Positions 26,693 to 34,162 of a stretch of DNA of 38,820 nt are shown here, one piece after another. The notes below the pieces were generated by a model. It searched no databases, had not been told where the DNA came from, and saw only the letters and a program-made list of their open reading frames with translations. The stretch comes from Bacteroidota bacterium (GTDB taxonomy: Bacteria; Bacteroidota; Ignavibacteria; Kapaibacteriales; UBA2268): NCBI GenBank assembly GCA_021780815.1, contig JAJXYC010000006.1, positions 1-38,820 of the forward strand, given 5' to 3'. The stretch's first letter is position 1. Each line of letters opens with the position of its first letter. The position numbers and the translations under genes are program-made.

Positions 26693-28960
26693 CTAATTAT
26701 TTATTACAGCAATTTTTTGTACACCAGACACATTTCCAGTACGTGATTGAGCATAAACTAAATAAATACCTGACGAGACCAAATTTCCTAAATCATCACG
26801 TCCATCCCAAACGATTTTACGTGAATCTGTAGATAATTTTCTTACAACTTTGCCTGAAATTGTTGAAATCATTACATCGCTACTTGTTGCAAGTCCATCA
26901 ATAATTAACTCAATATCTTTTATAACATAGAAAGGTTGTGGATAGCACTTCAAACTATAATCTATATTGGGTTTTACATTTAAAGTTTCAATTTCATAAA
27001 GACCAAGATCAGTTCCAATATAGATTTTGCCTGTATTTTCGTTACCTGCAATTGTATTAATAATATTTGTCTGTAAAGGAGAATTTGATGTATTAATAAT
27101 TGTAAGAACTTCGGTTGCATCCGAATTTAAAACCCAAACTCCTTCATTAGTTGCAATCCACTTATTATCAACAGCATCAACATAAATATCATTTACAACT
27201 TGGTTAGCAAGTAAACTAATATTTCGCACAATCGGCTTTTGATTATATAACACTGATGACGTGTTAAAAATAGAAGATAATCCATAAGGTGTTCCAATCC
27301 AAAGAATATCGTTATGGTCAATTGCCAGAGCCGATTGTTGATTTGATGGCAAATTTGGATAGTTAGATGTGGTTATTACCCCACAGATGTCGTCGCTGGT
27401 ATTGTCCAATGTGCCCATTTCATTAAAATAGTATAAACCACCCGATTGAGTTGAGGCTACCCATTTTGTCCCACTTCCATCAATTTCCATTCTTAAATAC
27501 CATCTATAATCAGGTTGGTTACAATTTACGAAACTATAAAAATTTTTGTTTTTATCAAGTGCAACAAGTAAAGGTCCTTGTGAAGTTTCTCCGTAATTTA
27601 CCATCCATATTGTTCCATCAGATGCTTGTTTTATATCTCCAATTACAACAAATGAATCGTTTGTTGCAACTCCTGTAAGCGGTGAATTTTTGTTATTATA
27701 ATTTATAAAATTATTATTACTGCTATCAACTACTAAAACACCTTGTCCCCAAGAACTACAATATGCTTTTCCGTCATCAGCAACAGTAACATTAATGTAG
27801 CCATCGGTTATTATTTGGTGATATTTTTCATAAAAATAATTTGTCCAAGTTGTTCCATCAAATTTCATAAAACCATGAGAAGGATTTTTCCCTGTTGCAA
27901 CCCATAAGTTATTTCGCTTGTCTGTGGTTAATCTATATATTAAATTACTCGATGGTGTATTTGGAATTATATTTACATAATCATTTTCTTTAAAGTATGA
28001 AATTCCTGAATTAGTAAATGCAATTACTGGATAATTCAAATTAATTGGTGTATTCGGAAGATTAACATTATCAAAAAAATACATTTTATTTGATGGCGAA
28101 GAAAGTGTTACAGGAAATTCAACTAGATCCAAATTCACTAATGTATAATCTATTGTAAAATATATCCTATTATTGTGTTTAGTAAAGTTATGAATGTTTG
28201 AAGTTGCGGTAACTAATGTATCTAGTGAATCGGCTTGAACTTTATATACCACATTATTAGACGAAACATAAATATTGCCGTCTTGTTCTGCTATGTTTTC
28301 TATTGGAATTTTCCCTTGAACATTGCTAATTGAAATTGTTGTCCAAGATTTTGGTACAGATAATTGACTATCTAATGCAGTATAAGCGATTCCTTCATTA
28401 GTAGCAAGATAGATTGTATTATTTAATATCAAACATTGATTTACCGCTGTGTTGGTAGAAAAATCGCCAATCTTTATAATTGTCTCTGTGAATACCTTTT
28501 TAGTTAAATCAAAAGCGACAAGTCCAAAATTCGTTGCAATAAATATTCTATTCCCATCTGTGGTAAATCCGTTTATCTTTTTATCTATAAAATTACTCTT
28601 GTAAATATCTAAAATAATTTCAGAATGATGTTGTGCATCTATTATATTCATTGCTCCTGATGCTGAACCTGTAAAAATTACCTGAGATTGGCTATCATAA
28701 TATATTGATGTTAAATTATTATCCCAAAGACCATTTAAATTATTCATTATTGTCTCTTGCCCATTATTTAAATTCAAAATAAATAAGCCACCATTGGATG
28801 CGGCATAAAGCTCGCCGTTGTTTGTTAGTGTGAAATCACTGAAATTAGACAATGAAGTATAAACTTGCCAATTAAATAAAGGTAAATCTGCTTTTACAAA
28901 TTTAGGGAAAAATAAAATTATAAAAATTATTGGAAAAAATATTGCTTTAAGAATTTTCAT
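26693..28960 (-). CDS. PorZ-like T9SS protein with beta-propellers
   Basis: Predicted exported protein of 755 residues: a signal peptide (hydrophobic ~4-20, cleavage near VKAD), many propeller-type repeats from ~30 to ~650 (NNGELYAASNGGLFILNLN, NGLWDNNLTSIYYD, NRIFIATNFGLVAFDL, NNLWVATGKNPSHG, DNKWIATNEGVWVLN), then a C-terminal beta domain with a FlgD-like/T9SS pattern (KIVWDGRDDLGNLVSSGIYL). The repeated 'GELYAAxxGGLF...GLxDNxIxxI' opening and the overall size match PorZ, the surface component that in Porphyromonas works with PorU to attach anionic LPS to T9SS cargo. A generic regulator-propeller T9SS cargo is the alternative. It is transcribed away from the frameshifted T9SS gene upstream. 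Intergenic 28961-29117 shows nothing else. Confidence 0.7.
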   Translation of the reverse strand: MKILKAIFFPIIFIILFFPKFVKADLPLFNWQVYTSLSNFSDFTLTNNGELYAASNGGLFILNLNNGQETIMNNLNGLWDNNLTSIYYDSQSQVIFTGSASGAMNIIDAQHHSEIILDIYKSNFIDKKINGFTTDGNRIFIATNFGLVAFDLTKKVFTETIIKIGDFSTNTAVNQCLILNNTIYLATNEGIAYTALDSQLSVPKSWTTISISNVQGKIPIENIAEQDGNIYVSSNNVVYKVQADSLDTLVTATSNIHNFTKHNNRIYFTIDYTLVNLDLVEFPVTLSSPSNKMYFFDNVNLPNTPINLNYPVIAFTNSGISYFKENDYVNIIPNTPSSNLIYRLTTDKRNNLWVATGKNPSHGFMKFDGTTWTNYFYEKYHQIITDGYINVTVADDGKAYCSSWGQGVLVVDSSNNNFINYNNKNSPLTGVATNDSFVVIGDIKQASDGTIWMVNYGETSQGPLLVALDKNKNFYSFVNCNQPDYRWYLRMEIDGSGTKWVASTQSGGLYYFNEMGTLDNTSDDICGVITTSNYPNLPSNQQSALAIDHNDILWIGTPYGLSSIFNTSSVLYNQKPIVRNISLLANQVVNDIYVDAVDNKWIATNEGVWVLNSDATEVLTIINTSNSPLQTNIINTIAGNENTGKIYIGTDLGLYEIETLNVKPNIDYSLKCYPQPFYVIKDIELIIDGLATSSDVMISTISGKVVRKLSTDSRKIVWDGRDDLGNLVSSGIYLVYAQSRTGNVSGVQKIAVINN

Positions 28961-29117
28961 AATTTAATGTAATTAGTTAATAATTATAACACTGTTGTCA
29001 TTTGAAATTAGACGAATTTAAAGAATTAAACATTTTATTAAGAATAAAAAAATTAAAATTAAACGATACCAATAATTTTCATTCCTTGAATAAATAAATT
29101 GCTATCCCTGAAAACTA

Positions 29118-29623
29118 TTATTTTATCATAAATTTCCCTGTATGAACAATATTATTATTATTTAGAATATAAAAATAAATTGAGCTATCGGATAAAAACA
29201 TATTTGGAGTAGAAAAATCAACATACAACGATTTATTATCAAGATATTTCTGCAAATTTGTTGTTGAAATCACTTTTTGTCCTAACATATTGTATATATC
29301 TAATCTTGCATTTACATTAAGTCCCTCATTAATATCTATTTTTAGGAGATTATTAAATATGTAATTTGAGTTTATCGGTGGGATATTACTTGAATTGACT
29401 GAATTCGCATCTTTACCTAATCCCTTTGTTTTAATTACGACAAGACCCGTTTTTTTATCAGTATATTGATTGTCAATCACTAAGTAGTATTCGCCATCAC
29501 TTGCTCTTTTAATAGAATTTATATTTCCATAGAAAGAATTAAAAGTTACTTGCTTTTTTATTTGCAAACTTGTATCGACAGATACAAAAAAACTAATGCT
29601 AATGTTACAATTATTTTTTTCAT
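29118..29623 (-). pseudogene. Frameshifted small T9SS sorting-domain protein
   Basis: The second half encodes a short T9SS type A-like domain (LDIYNMLGQKVISTTNLQ, ending HTGKFMIK). The start lies at 29623, after a GGTGG ribosome-binding-like site: ATG opens a good signal peptide, MKKIIVTLALVFLYLSIQV, which then hits a stop. The frame that continues to the end (SVDTSLQIKKQVTF onward) is offset by one. The two frames join perfectly if the T-run at 29586-29592 had eight instead of seven T. So this is either a true one-base deletion in a homopolymer or a sequencing error. An open frame that begins further upstream at 29675 without a signal peptide is an artefact of that shift. Confidence 0.75.
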
Positions 29624-29753
29624 ACTTCCACCAAAATGTTTTTTTAATTGTTATTTTTGTTTTAAGTATAAACAAAAAAAATGCTTAAATGTCACAAAAT
29701 ATTTAAAAATATTTAAAATTAAAAAAAAAAGCTATTATTTAATTTTTTTTTAT

Positions 29754-29761
29754 TAATTTTG
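29754..29761 (+). promoter_or_regulatory. Candidate -7 box of tRNA-Leu
   Basis: TAATTTTG followed by TATTTA, 32 bases before the tRNA 5' end. It lies in a 21-base stretch identical to the region upstream of the receiver gene at 11052. No -33 TTG is visible in the T- and A-runs before it. Confidence 0.45.
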
Positions 29762-29792
29762 TATTTAATTAAATTTGAAAGTTAGTTCTTTT

Positions 29793-29878
29793 GCTCGGAT
29801 GGCGGAATTGGTAGACGCACAGGACTTAAAATCCTGTGAAGGGTAACTTTCGTGCGAGTTCGAGTCTCGCTCCGAGCA
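29793..29878 (+). tRNA. tRNA-Leu (TAA anticodon)
   Basis: An 86-base type II tRNA. The acceptor GCTCGGA pairs with TCCGAGC. The anticodon arm CAGGA-CTTAAAA-TCCTG carries the TAA anticodon. A variable arm (GAAGGGTAACTTTC region) and a T arm with GTTCGAGTC are present. CCA is not encoded (the 3' end is A then CAAAG), unlike the tRNA-Lys in this window. It marks the left edge of the accessory region. Confidence 0.95.
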
Positions 29879-30000
29879 CAAAGGGTTTGTTGCATTTATT
29901 TTATTTATCAACTGCTTACAAAGATTTCTGATTGTTAAAAATAACAAATCAGTAACAAATTTTAGTTTTTTGTTTCTTACAAGCCCGCTCCATTAAACTA

Positions 30001-30029
30001 AAAAAGCCCCGATTTTTTCGAGGCTTTTT
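30001..30029. terminator. Bidirectional hairpin terminator
   Basis: AAAAAGCC pairs with GGCTTTTT, then a C/A mismatch, then CGA with TCG, around a T-rich loop. A-run and T-run flanks let it act on either strand. It lies 120 bases past tRNA-Leu. Confidence 0.8.
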
Positions 30030-30169
30030 ATTTAATTTACAATGTTTTTTTATTGCTGTTGCTCCAACAACCGCCGTTTTGAATTAAATTCCTACATTGC
30101 CTTTTTTATGGTTTTCCAGTGCTTCTGTTTTGTTAAATTCATTTTGCAACTCTTTTAGAAACAAATAGT

Positions 30170-30411
30170 GATTTTCTTTAATTAGCAAAAAAACATAGTA
30201 AGTATATTATTTTATTAGAAGTTATAATGATTTTTCCAGCGTAAACTTTTGGTAATTTCCTTAATTTTTTTGTTCCCGTCTTCGTAAGTATATTAATTTA
30301 CTATAATTTACGAAGATATTTTTTGCTAAATTACTCATTTTCCGATTTTCTCTTTAATTTGCACAACCCCCCAGTAAGTATTTAATTTTATTGCAAGTTA
30401 CAAAGTTTTTT
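30170..30411. repeat. Three diverged ~88-bp tandem repeats
   Basis: Three units share a common order. First comes a GATTTTCtTTAATT-like segment (30170, 30251, 30344), then a short spacer, then GTAAGTATatTAaTTTa (30198, 30284, 30374), and then AAgTTAcAA-like bases followed by a T-run. Spacing between the GTAAGTAT cores is 86 and 90 bases. In unit 2 the core is enclosed by a perfect inverted pair, CTTCGTAA/TTACGAAG. The units are too diverged for recent duplication, and the conserved parts suggest retained binding sites or a decayed mobile-element end. No open frame fits them. The rest of 29879-30558 shows no gene. Confidence 0.65.
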
Positions 30412-30443
30412 AGCACAAAAAAACATTGTTGTTGCTTTGTGAA

Positions 30444-30549
30444 GTTTGTCCAGTTTGTCCAAAATCCCCAAATACTTTACCAGTAGTGAATTTCAGTCTG
30501 GGAAAAAACTGGACAAACACAAATTTAGTGGACCAACATTTGTCCAAAC
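30444..30549. promoter_or_regulatory. Cluster of TTTGTCC words, possible operator or iterons
   Basis: GTTTGTCCAG (30444-30453) is followed directly by GTTTGTCCAA (30453-), then by its exact reverse complement CTGGACAAAC (30509-30518), and a further TTTGTCCAAAC lies at 30539-30549. Four copies within 106 bases, one of them inverted, suggest a protein-binding site cluster (operator or replication iteron). The adjacent decayed coding remnant lies immediately after it on the same side. Function is not known. Confidence 0.4.
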
Positions 30550-30557
30550 TAAGCAAA

Positions 30558-30842
30558 TTACTTGCTAATTATAAACCCCCTTATACCTTTTTGTTTTAGG
30601 TTGTTAAACTTCAACTTATTAATTTTGCAATAATTTGCTAAGTTGTTTTTAATGTACTGTAATGAATCTTTTTCGTATCGAGTGCCTTCGAGCAATTTTT
30701 TTAGTTCAGCGTTTGAGATAAACTTATTTCGTTCCAGTTTATCAAATATTTCGAGGCTTTAATTAGATAACTGGAGGTAAACACACCTACCTCTAATTTC
30801 AATTGGATATGAAATAAATTGTAGTTTTTTTGCAGGGAAAAA
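30558..30842 (-). pseudogene. Decayed coding remnant
   Basis: A minus-strand frame runs 28 codons (30842-30762), hits an in-frame TAA (30761-30759), then continues 66 codons to a stop at 30558. The second part has a convincing protein-like, mostly helical composition (NKFISNAELKKLLEGTRYEK, then LQYIKNNLANYCKINKLKF), and no ATG opens it. It reads like the C-terminal end of a lost gene, perhaps a helix-turn-helix tail, but I do not recognise the family. The 30843-31128 stretch beyond it has no gene and contains one copy of the cassette repeat. Confidence 0.45.
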
Positions 30843-30910
30843 TTAACAAACGTCAATATAAGCAAAATGCGGGGGCGTGGTGCCGTTTTTATTAGCAAGC
30901 CGGGAAGAAC

Positions 30911-30973
30911 AAATAATAAATAATAACGTCGCTACGGGCTTTAAAATGCGTTGTTTGTAGTAAAAAGGTTTTA
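30911..30973. repeat. Cassette-flanking repeat, copy 1
   Basis: Contains AAATAATAA, then AACGTCGCTACGGGCTT and AAAATGC. The same series occurs at 32549-32608. The GC-rich core GCTACGGGCTT is conspicuous in this AT-rich DNA. The two copies are direct repeats 1.64 kb apart and enclose three small genes. Confidence 0.6.
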
Positions 30974-31128
30974 TTGATTTTTGCAAGTTGCTTAACTTCT
31001 GTAAAAATTTTTTGAGTTCTTTGAGATAATATTTTGCTATTTCAATTTTATTTCTTAAATTGCATCTGAAAAAAAAATTTATAGAAATAAAATTAAATTT
31101 ATGTTAAACAAATTTTGGAGAATTTAAT

Positions 31129-31548
31129 ATGCAAAAGTACCTACTTTTTCTCATCATTGCATTAATATTTGCAGGTTGTGCAAATGAAAAAAAAGAGATA
31201 TATGATAAGGCAGTGGAATATACAAAAAAGCAATTGAAATCACCATCTTCGGCTAAATTTCAACCATATGATAAAAGCAAGGTAATCATCAAGTTAAACG
31301 CAGGAAAAGATAGTCCAATGTTAAATGGTAGAAATATGGAGGTATATAACAATTTAGACCCAAAAGTGCAAGACAAAATGAAAAAGGAATACAGGTATGA
31401 TGAAGCATCAATATATGGGGAATATGAAGCTCAAAATTCGTATGGCGTATATTTAACAGGTAAATATTTTGTGATATTTCATCGATATTTAGATGGATAT
31501 TGTAATGGTAAATGCGACTGGGAAATTTACGATGCAACAATAGAATAA
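31129..31548 (+). CDS. Small predicted lipoprotein
   Basis: Protein of 139 residues with a type II signal peptide: hydrophobic core LLFLIIALIF and lipobox FAGC (Cys17 as lipidation site). The mature part has a helical opening with the motif KQLKSPSSAKF, a 'K-x-L-K-(S/D)-P-(S/T)-x-A-x-F' pattern found in several small uncharacterised bacterial exported proteins. It then ends in an aromatic, Cys-containing segment (YLDGYCNGKCDWEIYDATIE). TTTGGAGAA before the ATG can serve as a ribosome binding site. It is the first of three small genes enclosed by the paired repeats at 30.9 and 32.6 kb; nothing in them shows a biochemical activity. An envelope role is inference. Confidence 0.75.
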   Translation: MQKYLLFLIIALIFAGCANEKKEIYDKAVEYTKKQLKSPSSAKFQPYDKSKVIIKLNAGKDSPMLNGRNMEVYNNLDPKVQDKMKKEYRYDEASIYGEYEAQNSYGVYLTGKYFVIFHRYLDGYCNGKCDWEIYDATIE

Positions 31549-31588
31549 TTTATTAACCATACATTTTAAACAAATTCGGGAGGTTTTT

Positions 31589-31777
31589 ATGGAGAGCGCA
31601 GGCATTGTTGAACGCATAATTCTCTTTTTGGTCTCTTTAGGTATACTTTATTTTTCAATTGTTTTCATCCTATATGCTTTTAAAGCATTCAAATCGATTA
31701 TCTATATTGAAAAAATGTTTGAGATAATATTGAAAGATAAAGGTTACGAACCAGTTGAAAGGCAAAGTAAGAAATGA
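31589..31777 (+). CDS. Small single-pass membrane protein
   Basis: Sixty-two residues with one strong transmembrane helix (~9-31, ILFLVSLGILYFSIVFILYA), then an amphipathic segment and a basic C-terminus (VERQSKK). A good ribosome binding site, GGGAGG, lies six bases before the ATG, supporting a real gene despite its size. No family recognised. It lies between a small lipoprotein and another N-terminally anchored protein in the repeat-flanked cassette. The 169 bases after it (31778-31946) show no further gene. Confidence 0.65.
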   Translation: MESAGIVERIILFLVSLGILYFSIVFILYAFKAFKSIIYIEKMFEIILKDKGYEPVERQSKK

Positions 31778-31946
31778 AGAAAGGTGTAATCGATTAAATG
31801 CTCCACTCTCGATGTCAGAGATAAATTGATAATACTATTAACATAATTTTTTTACAAATAATGGTAAAACATATGGACTTTATCGACCAATGAAAAGTTT
31901 TAGGTGAAAGGGTAGAAAATTTATTAAAAAATAAAGGATAAAAGAC

Positions 31947-32495
31947 ATGGTATTTTTGTTAATAGTAATTGTTTTTATGGTCTTGATATCGATAGGAATG
32001 CAGGCTAAAAAACAAGAAAAAGCGAATTTATCTTTAGAAGAAGAAAGAAGGAAAAAGGAATTGGAAATTGACCAAATATTTGATGCAGGTAAGTATTTAA
32101 CTGGTCATTCACAAATAACAACATCCAATGTGAAAGTGTATGTATACTCTAAGAATGACATTCTTTATATTGCTGAGAATTCTGTAAATATAAAAGAACT
32201 TGGTTCTATTCCATTAAAAGAAATTACTAATGTAACTCTTGAAGATGCTTCAACAATAGAAAAGAGGGTCACAGCAACCAGATTATTGACTCTTGGGGTA
32301 TTTGCTTTTGCTGCTCAAAAAAATGAAAAGCACAAACTGTTCTATCTTGTGATAAGTTGGAAGGAAGGGAAATTTGACCAGGACACTATTTTCGAATTTG
32401 AGGAACCGCAGGTTGTTCCGAAAAATCAACCAACCGCACTTCAAAATGCCAATGTGTTGAAATCAGAAATAATGAAATTATCAAATGCTTTATAA
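31947..32495 (+). CDS. Membrane-anchored protein with PH-like domain
   Basis: Protein of 182 residues: an N-terminal transmembrane anchor (~2-18), a charged Lys/Glu-rich helix (~22-42), then a compact beta-rich domain (~50-150) whose course, LYIAENSVNIKELGSIPLKE through ITNVTLEDASTIEKR and FYLVISWKEGKF, resembles bacterial PH-like/'bPH' or GRAM-type folds. A hydrophobic LLTLGVFAFAAQ segment inside it may be a loop or a second membrane contact. A good ribosome binding site (AAAGGATAAAAG) precedes the ATG. It is the last gene of the repeat-flanked cassette. Function is unknown; lipid or protein scaffolding is only a guess. Confidence 0.65.
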   Translation: MVFLLIVIVFMVLISIGMQAKKQEKANLSLEEERRKKELEIDQIFDAGKYLTGHSQITTSNVKVYVYSKNDILYIAENSVNIKELGSIPLKEITNVTLEDASTIEKRVTATRLLTLGVFAFAAQKNEKHKLFYLVISWKEGKFDQDTIFEFEEPQVVPKNQPTALQNANVLKSEIMKLSNAL

Positions 32496-32548
32496 TTTGA
32501 TTTATTAAAACTCCTTCTATTCGAAGGTCAGTTTATATAACCCAGAGT

Positions 32549-32608
32549 AAATAATAATAAAAACGTTGCTACGGGCTTGTAAATGCTTAATTATTAGCAC
32601 AAGGATTT
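32549..32608. repeat. Cassette-flanking repeat, copy 2
   Basis: Carries AAATAATAATAA, then AACGTTGCTACGGGCTT and AAATGC, matching copy 1 at 30911-30973 with a few substitutions and small gaps. It begins 54 bases after the third cassette gene. The 32609-32818 stretch after it is AT-rich, with a short internal echo (TAGGCTTTTGTTGAATTTGC, then TAGGCTTTT) and no gene. Confidence 0.6.
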
Positions 32609-32818
32609 AAAATTTTCTTCCATTAGAAAAAATCCAAAAAAAACCTTAAATCCCAAAATCTATAAAAATCAAAAATTTGTAAAAAAAATGTTATCTGATT
32701 TTAGTTCGTTTTTTTTAATAAATATTCATCAAACGTTCATTTTAAATTCATCGTTGTATAGGCTTTTGTTGAATTTGCTAGGCTTTTTTTAAAAAAGGTC
32801 GTAAATATTTACTTGAAA

Positions 32819-33256
32819 ATGCTGAATAATGTGGAATTGTTACTAAATAATAAGGAGTGAAAAGAATTTTTAATAAATGAAATATTTATTGTTGAAAACA
32901 GTAAGGCTTATCATAAAACGAATTTAAAAGAAATAAAAACAAAAGGTATTCCGTATATATCAAGGACTAACAATAATAATGGATTAGCAGCAATTGTTCA
33001 GAGTGGGAACTATAAAGAAAACGAATCTAATACAATTGTTTTTGGTGCAGAGAATGTTACCTTTTTCTTTCAACCATTCAAATACATTACAGGAAATAAA
33101 ATATATACAATCAAATCTGATAAAATAAATAAATATTCAGGTCAATTTATTCAAAATTTATTAAATATTAGTATCAAAAATTGTGGTTTTGGTTATGGTA
33201 AACTCCCCCAGAGAGCACTATCCGCTTCTAAACTTTGTTTAAGACTTCACATTTAA
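32819..33256 (+). pseudogene. Broken restriction-modification specificity (HsdS-like) gene
   Basis: From an ATG at 32819 the frame meets TGA at 32858-32860 and then continues to 33256. It encodes NEIFIVENSKAYHKTNLKEI, then GIPYISRTNNNNGLAAIV and later NCGFGYGK. These follow the target-recognition pattern of type I S subunits and fused type II enzymes ('...EWKEFxxxxIF...IPYISRTxxNNG...'). The stop falls exactly where relatives have Trp in 'EWKEF', so TGG has become TGA. After FGYGK the similarity ends and the frame soon stops, so the 3' half is gone too. No hsdM or hsdR is nearby: an inactive fragment of a restriction system. Confidence 0.7.
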
Positions 33257-33389
33257 ATTGTATCAATCAAATATTAAAGACTATAGTTTGATTGTCAGTA
33301 TTTATCTTATTGAAATCATTTGCTTTATTACATTCCTTTTTCCGCTAATAATTTATAAATTGATGTTTATTGGTAAATATATATTTTGA
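33243..33389 (+). pseudogene. Orphan 3' fragment of a membrane protein
   Basis: A 48-codon frame without a start codon overlaps the end of the specificity remnant in another frame. It encodes a hydrophobic stretch (SLIVSIYLIEIICFITFLFP) followed by a basic end (YKLMFIGKYIF), so it looks like the last membrane segment of a lost protein. Its family is not recognisable. The junction at about 33200-33260 looks like a deletion joining two unrelated gene pieces. Confidence 0.35.
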
Positions 33390-33468
33390 AAAATAGAAAA
33401 ACATAGCAATCAGCAAAATTGAAAAGGGATTTAATCGTATAATACATAATAAATTTAAGCAATTAAAA

Positions 33469-34152
33469 ATGAAAAATATAAATTTCAATAAATTTTTTGT
33501 GCTAGTTTTATTTTTAATGCAAATAGCACAAATTGAAAGTTATTCACAAAAGGATTTAAGCGATTTTGTCTTGCCGAGAGTGAAATATTCTGGTGGCGGA
33601 GATTGGTATAATGACCCATCATCAGAACCAAATCTATTAAAATTTATAGCAGCAAATACGAATATTAAAACAAACCCGATTTATACTTATGTAGATTTAT
33701 CCACAAGCGATATATTTAATTATCCCATTCTTTTTATGACTGGACATGGCAGTGTAAATTTCTCTCCCAAAGAAGTAAAGAATTTACAAACATATCTTGA
33801 AAATGGGGGTTTCTTATATGTTGATGATGATTATGGTTTAGACCCTTTTATTAGAAAAGAGATGAAAAAAGTATTTCCCGACCAAGAGTTTGTTGAATTA
33901 CCATTCTCTTTTGGTTTATTTAATTGTCATTTTAACTTTCCACAAGGGACACCAAAGATTCACGAGCATAATGGCAAACCGCCAAAAGGTTATGGGTTGT
34001 TTTATAATAATCGTTTAGTTGTATTTTATACTTACGAAAGTAATCCAAGTGATGGTTGGGCAGATCCCGAAGTTCATAATGATAAGCCGGAAATCAGAGA
34101 ATTAGCTTTAAAATTTGGCACGAATATAGTTGTTTGGGCTTTAACACATTAA
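33469..34152 (+). CDS. DUF4159 family exported protein
   Basis: Protein of 227 residues with a signal peptide (hydrophobic ~10-18, cleavage near SYSQ). The mature part matches DUF4159: VKYSGGGDWYNDPSSEPNLL, then LFMTGHGSVNFSPKEVKNL, then an LENGGFLYVDDDYGL segment with acidic residues and a C-terminal ELALKFGTNIVVWAL. The domain has a class I glutamine-amidotransferase/ThuA-like fold in related families, but no catalytic triad can be claimed here. It is followed after ten bases by the DUF4175 gene; the two families are often neighbours in this phylum, usually beside MoxR/DUF58/vWA genes, which are absent here. A joint envelope function is inferred from this pairing. Confidence 0.85.
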   Translation: MKNINFNKFFVLVLFLMQIAQIESYSQKDLSDFVLPRVKYSGGGDWYNDPSSEPNLLKFIAANTNIKTNPIYTYVDLSTSDIFNYPILFMTGHGSVNFSPKEVKNLQTYLENGGFLYVDDDYGLDPFIRKEMKKVFPDQEFVELPFSFGLFNCHFNFPQGTPKIHEHNGKPPKGYGLFYNNRLVVFYTYESNPSDGWADPEVHNDKPEIRELALKFGTNIVVWALTH

Positions 34153-34162
34153 TGATTGATTT

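Noticed and set aside
29765-29947. 60-residue minus-strand open frame
   Set aside because: It is the antisense of tRNA-Leu; apparent protein-like words come from the tRNA sequence.
30170-30411. CRISPR array
   Set aside because: Only three units, about 88 bases apart, strongly diverged and without constant repeat/spacer lengths; no cas genes are present.
30701-30898. 65-residue minus-strand open frame with an ATG
   Set aside because: A different frame of the same region gives the more protein-like remnant (30558-30842); this one has no plausible domain.
32877-32928. Short ATG frame after the AAGGAG site at 32853
   Set aside because: It stops after 16 codons and lies out of frame with the restriction-specificity homology.
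29793-33468. Complete integrative element at tRNA-Leu
   Set aside because: No integrase gene and no second copy of the tRNA 3' end were found on the right side; only fragments are visible.
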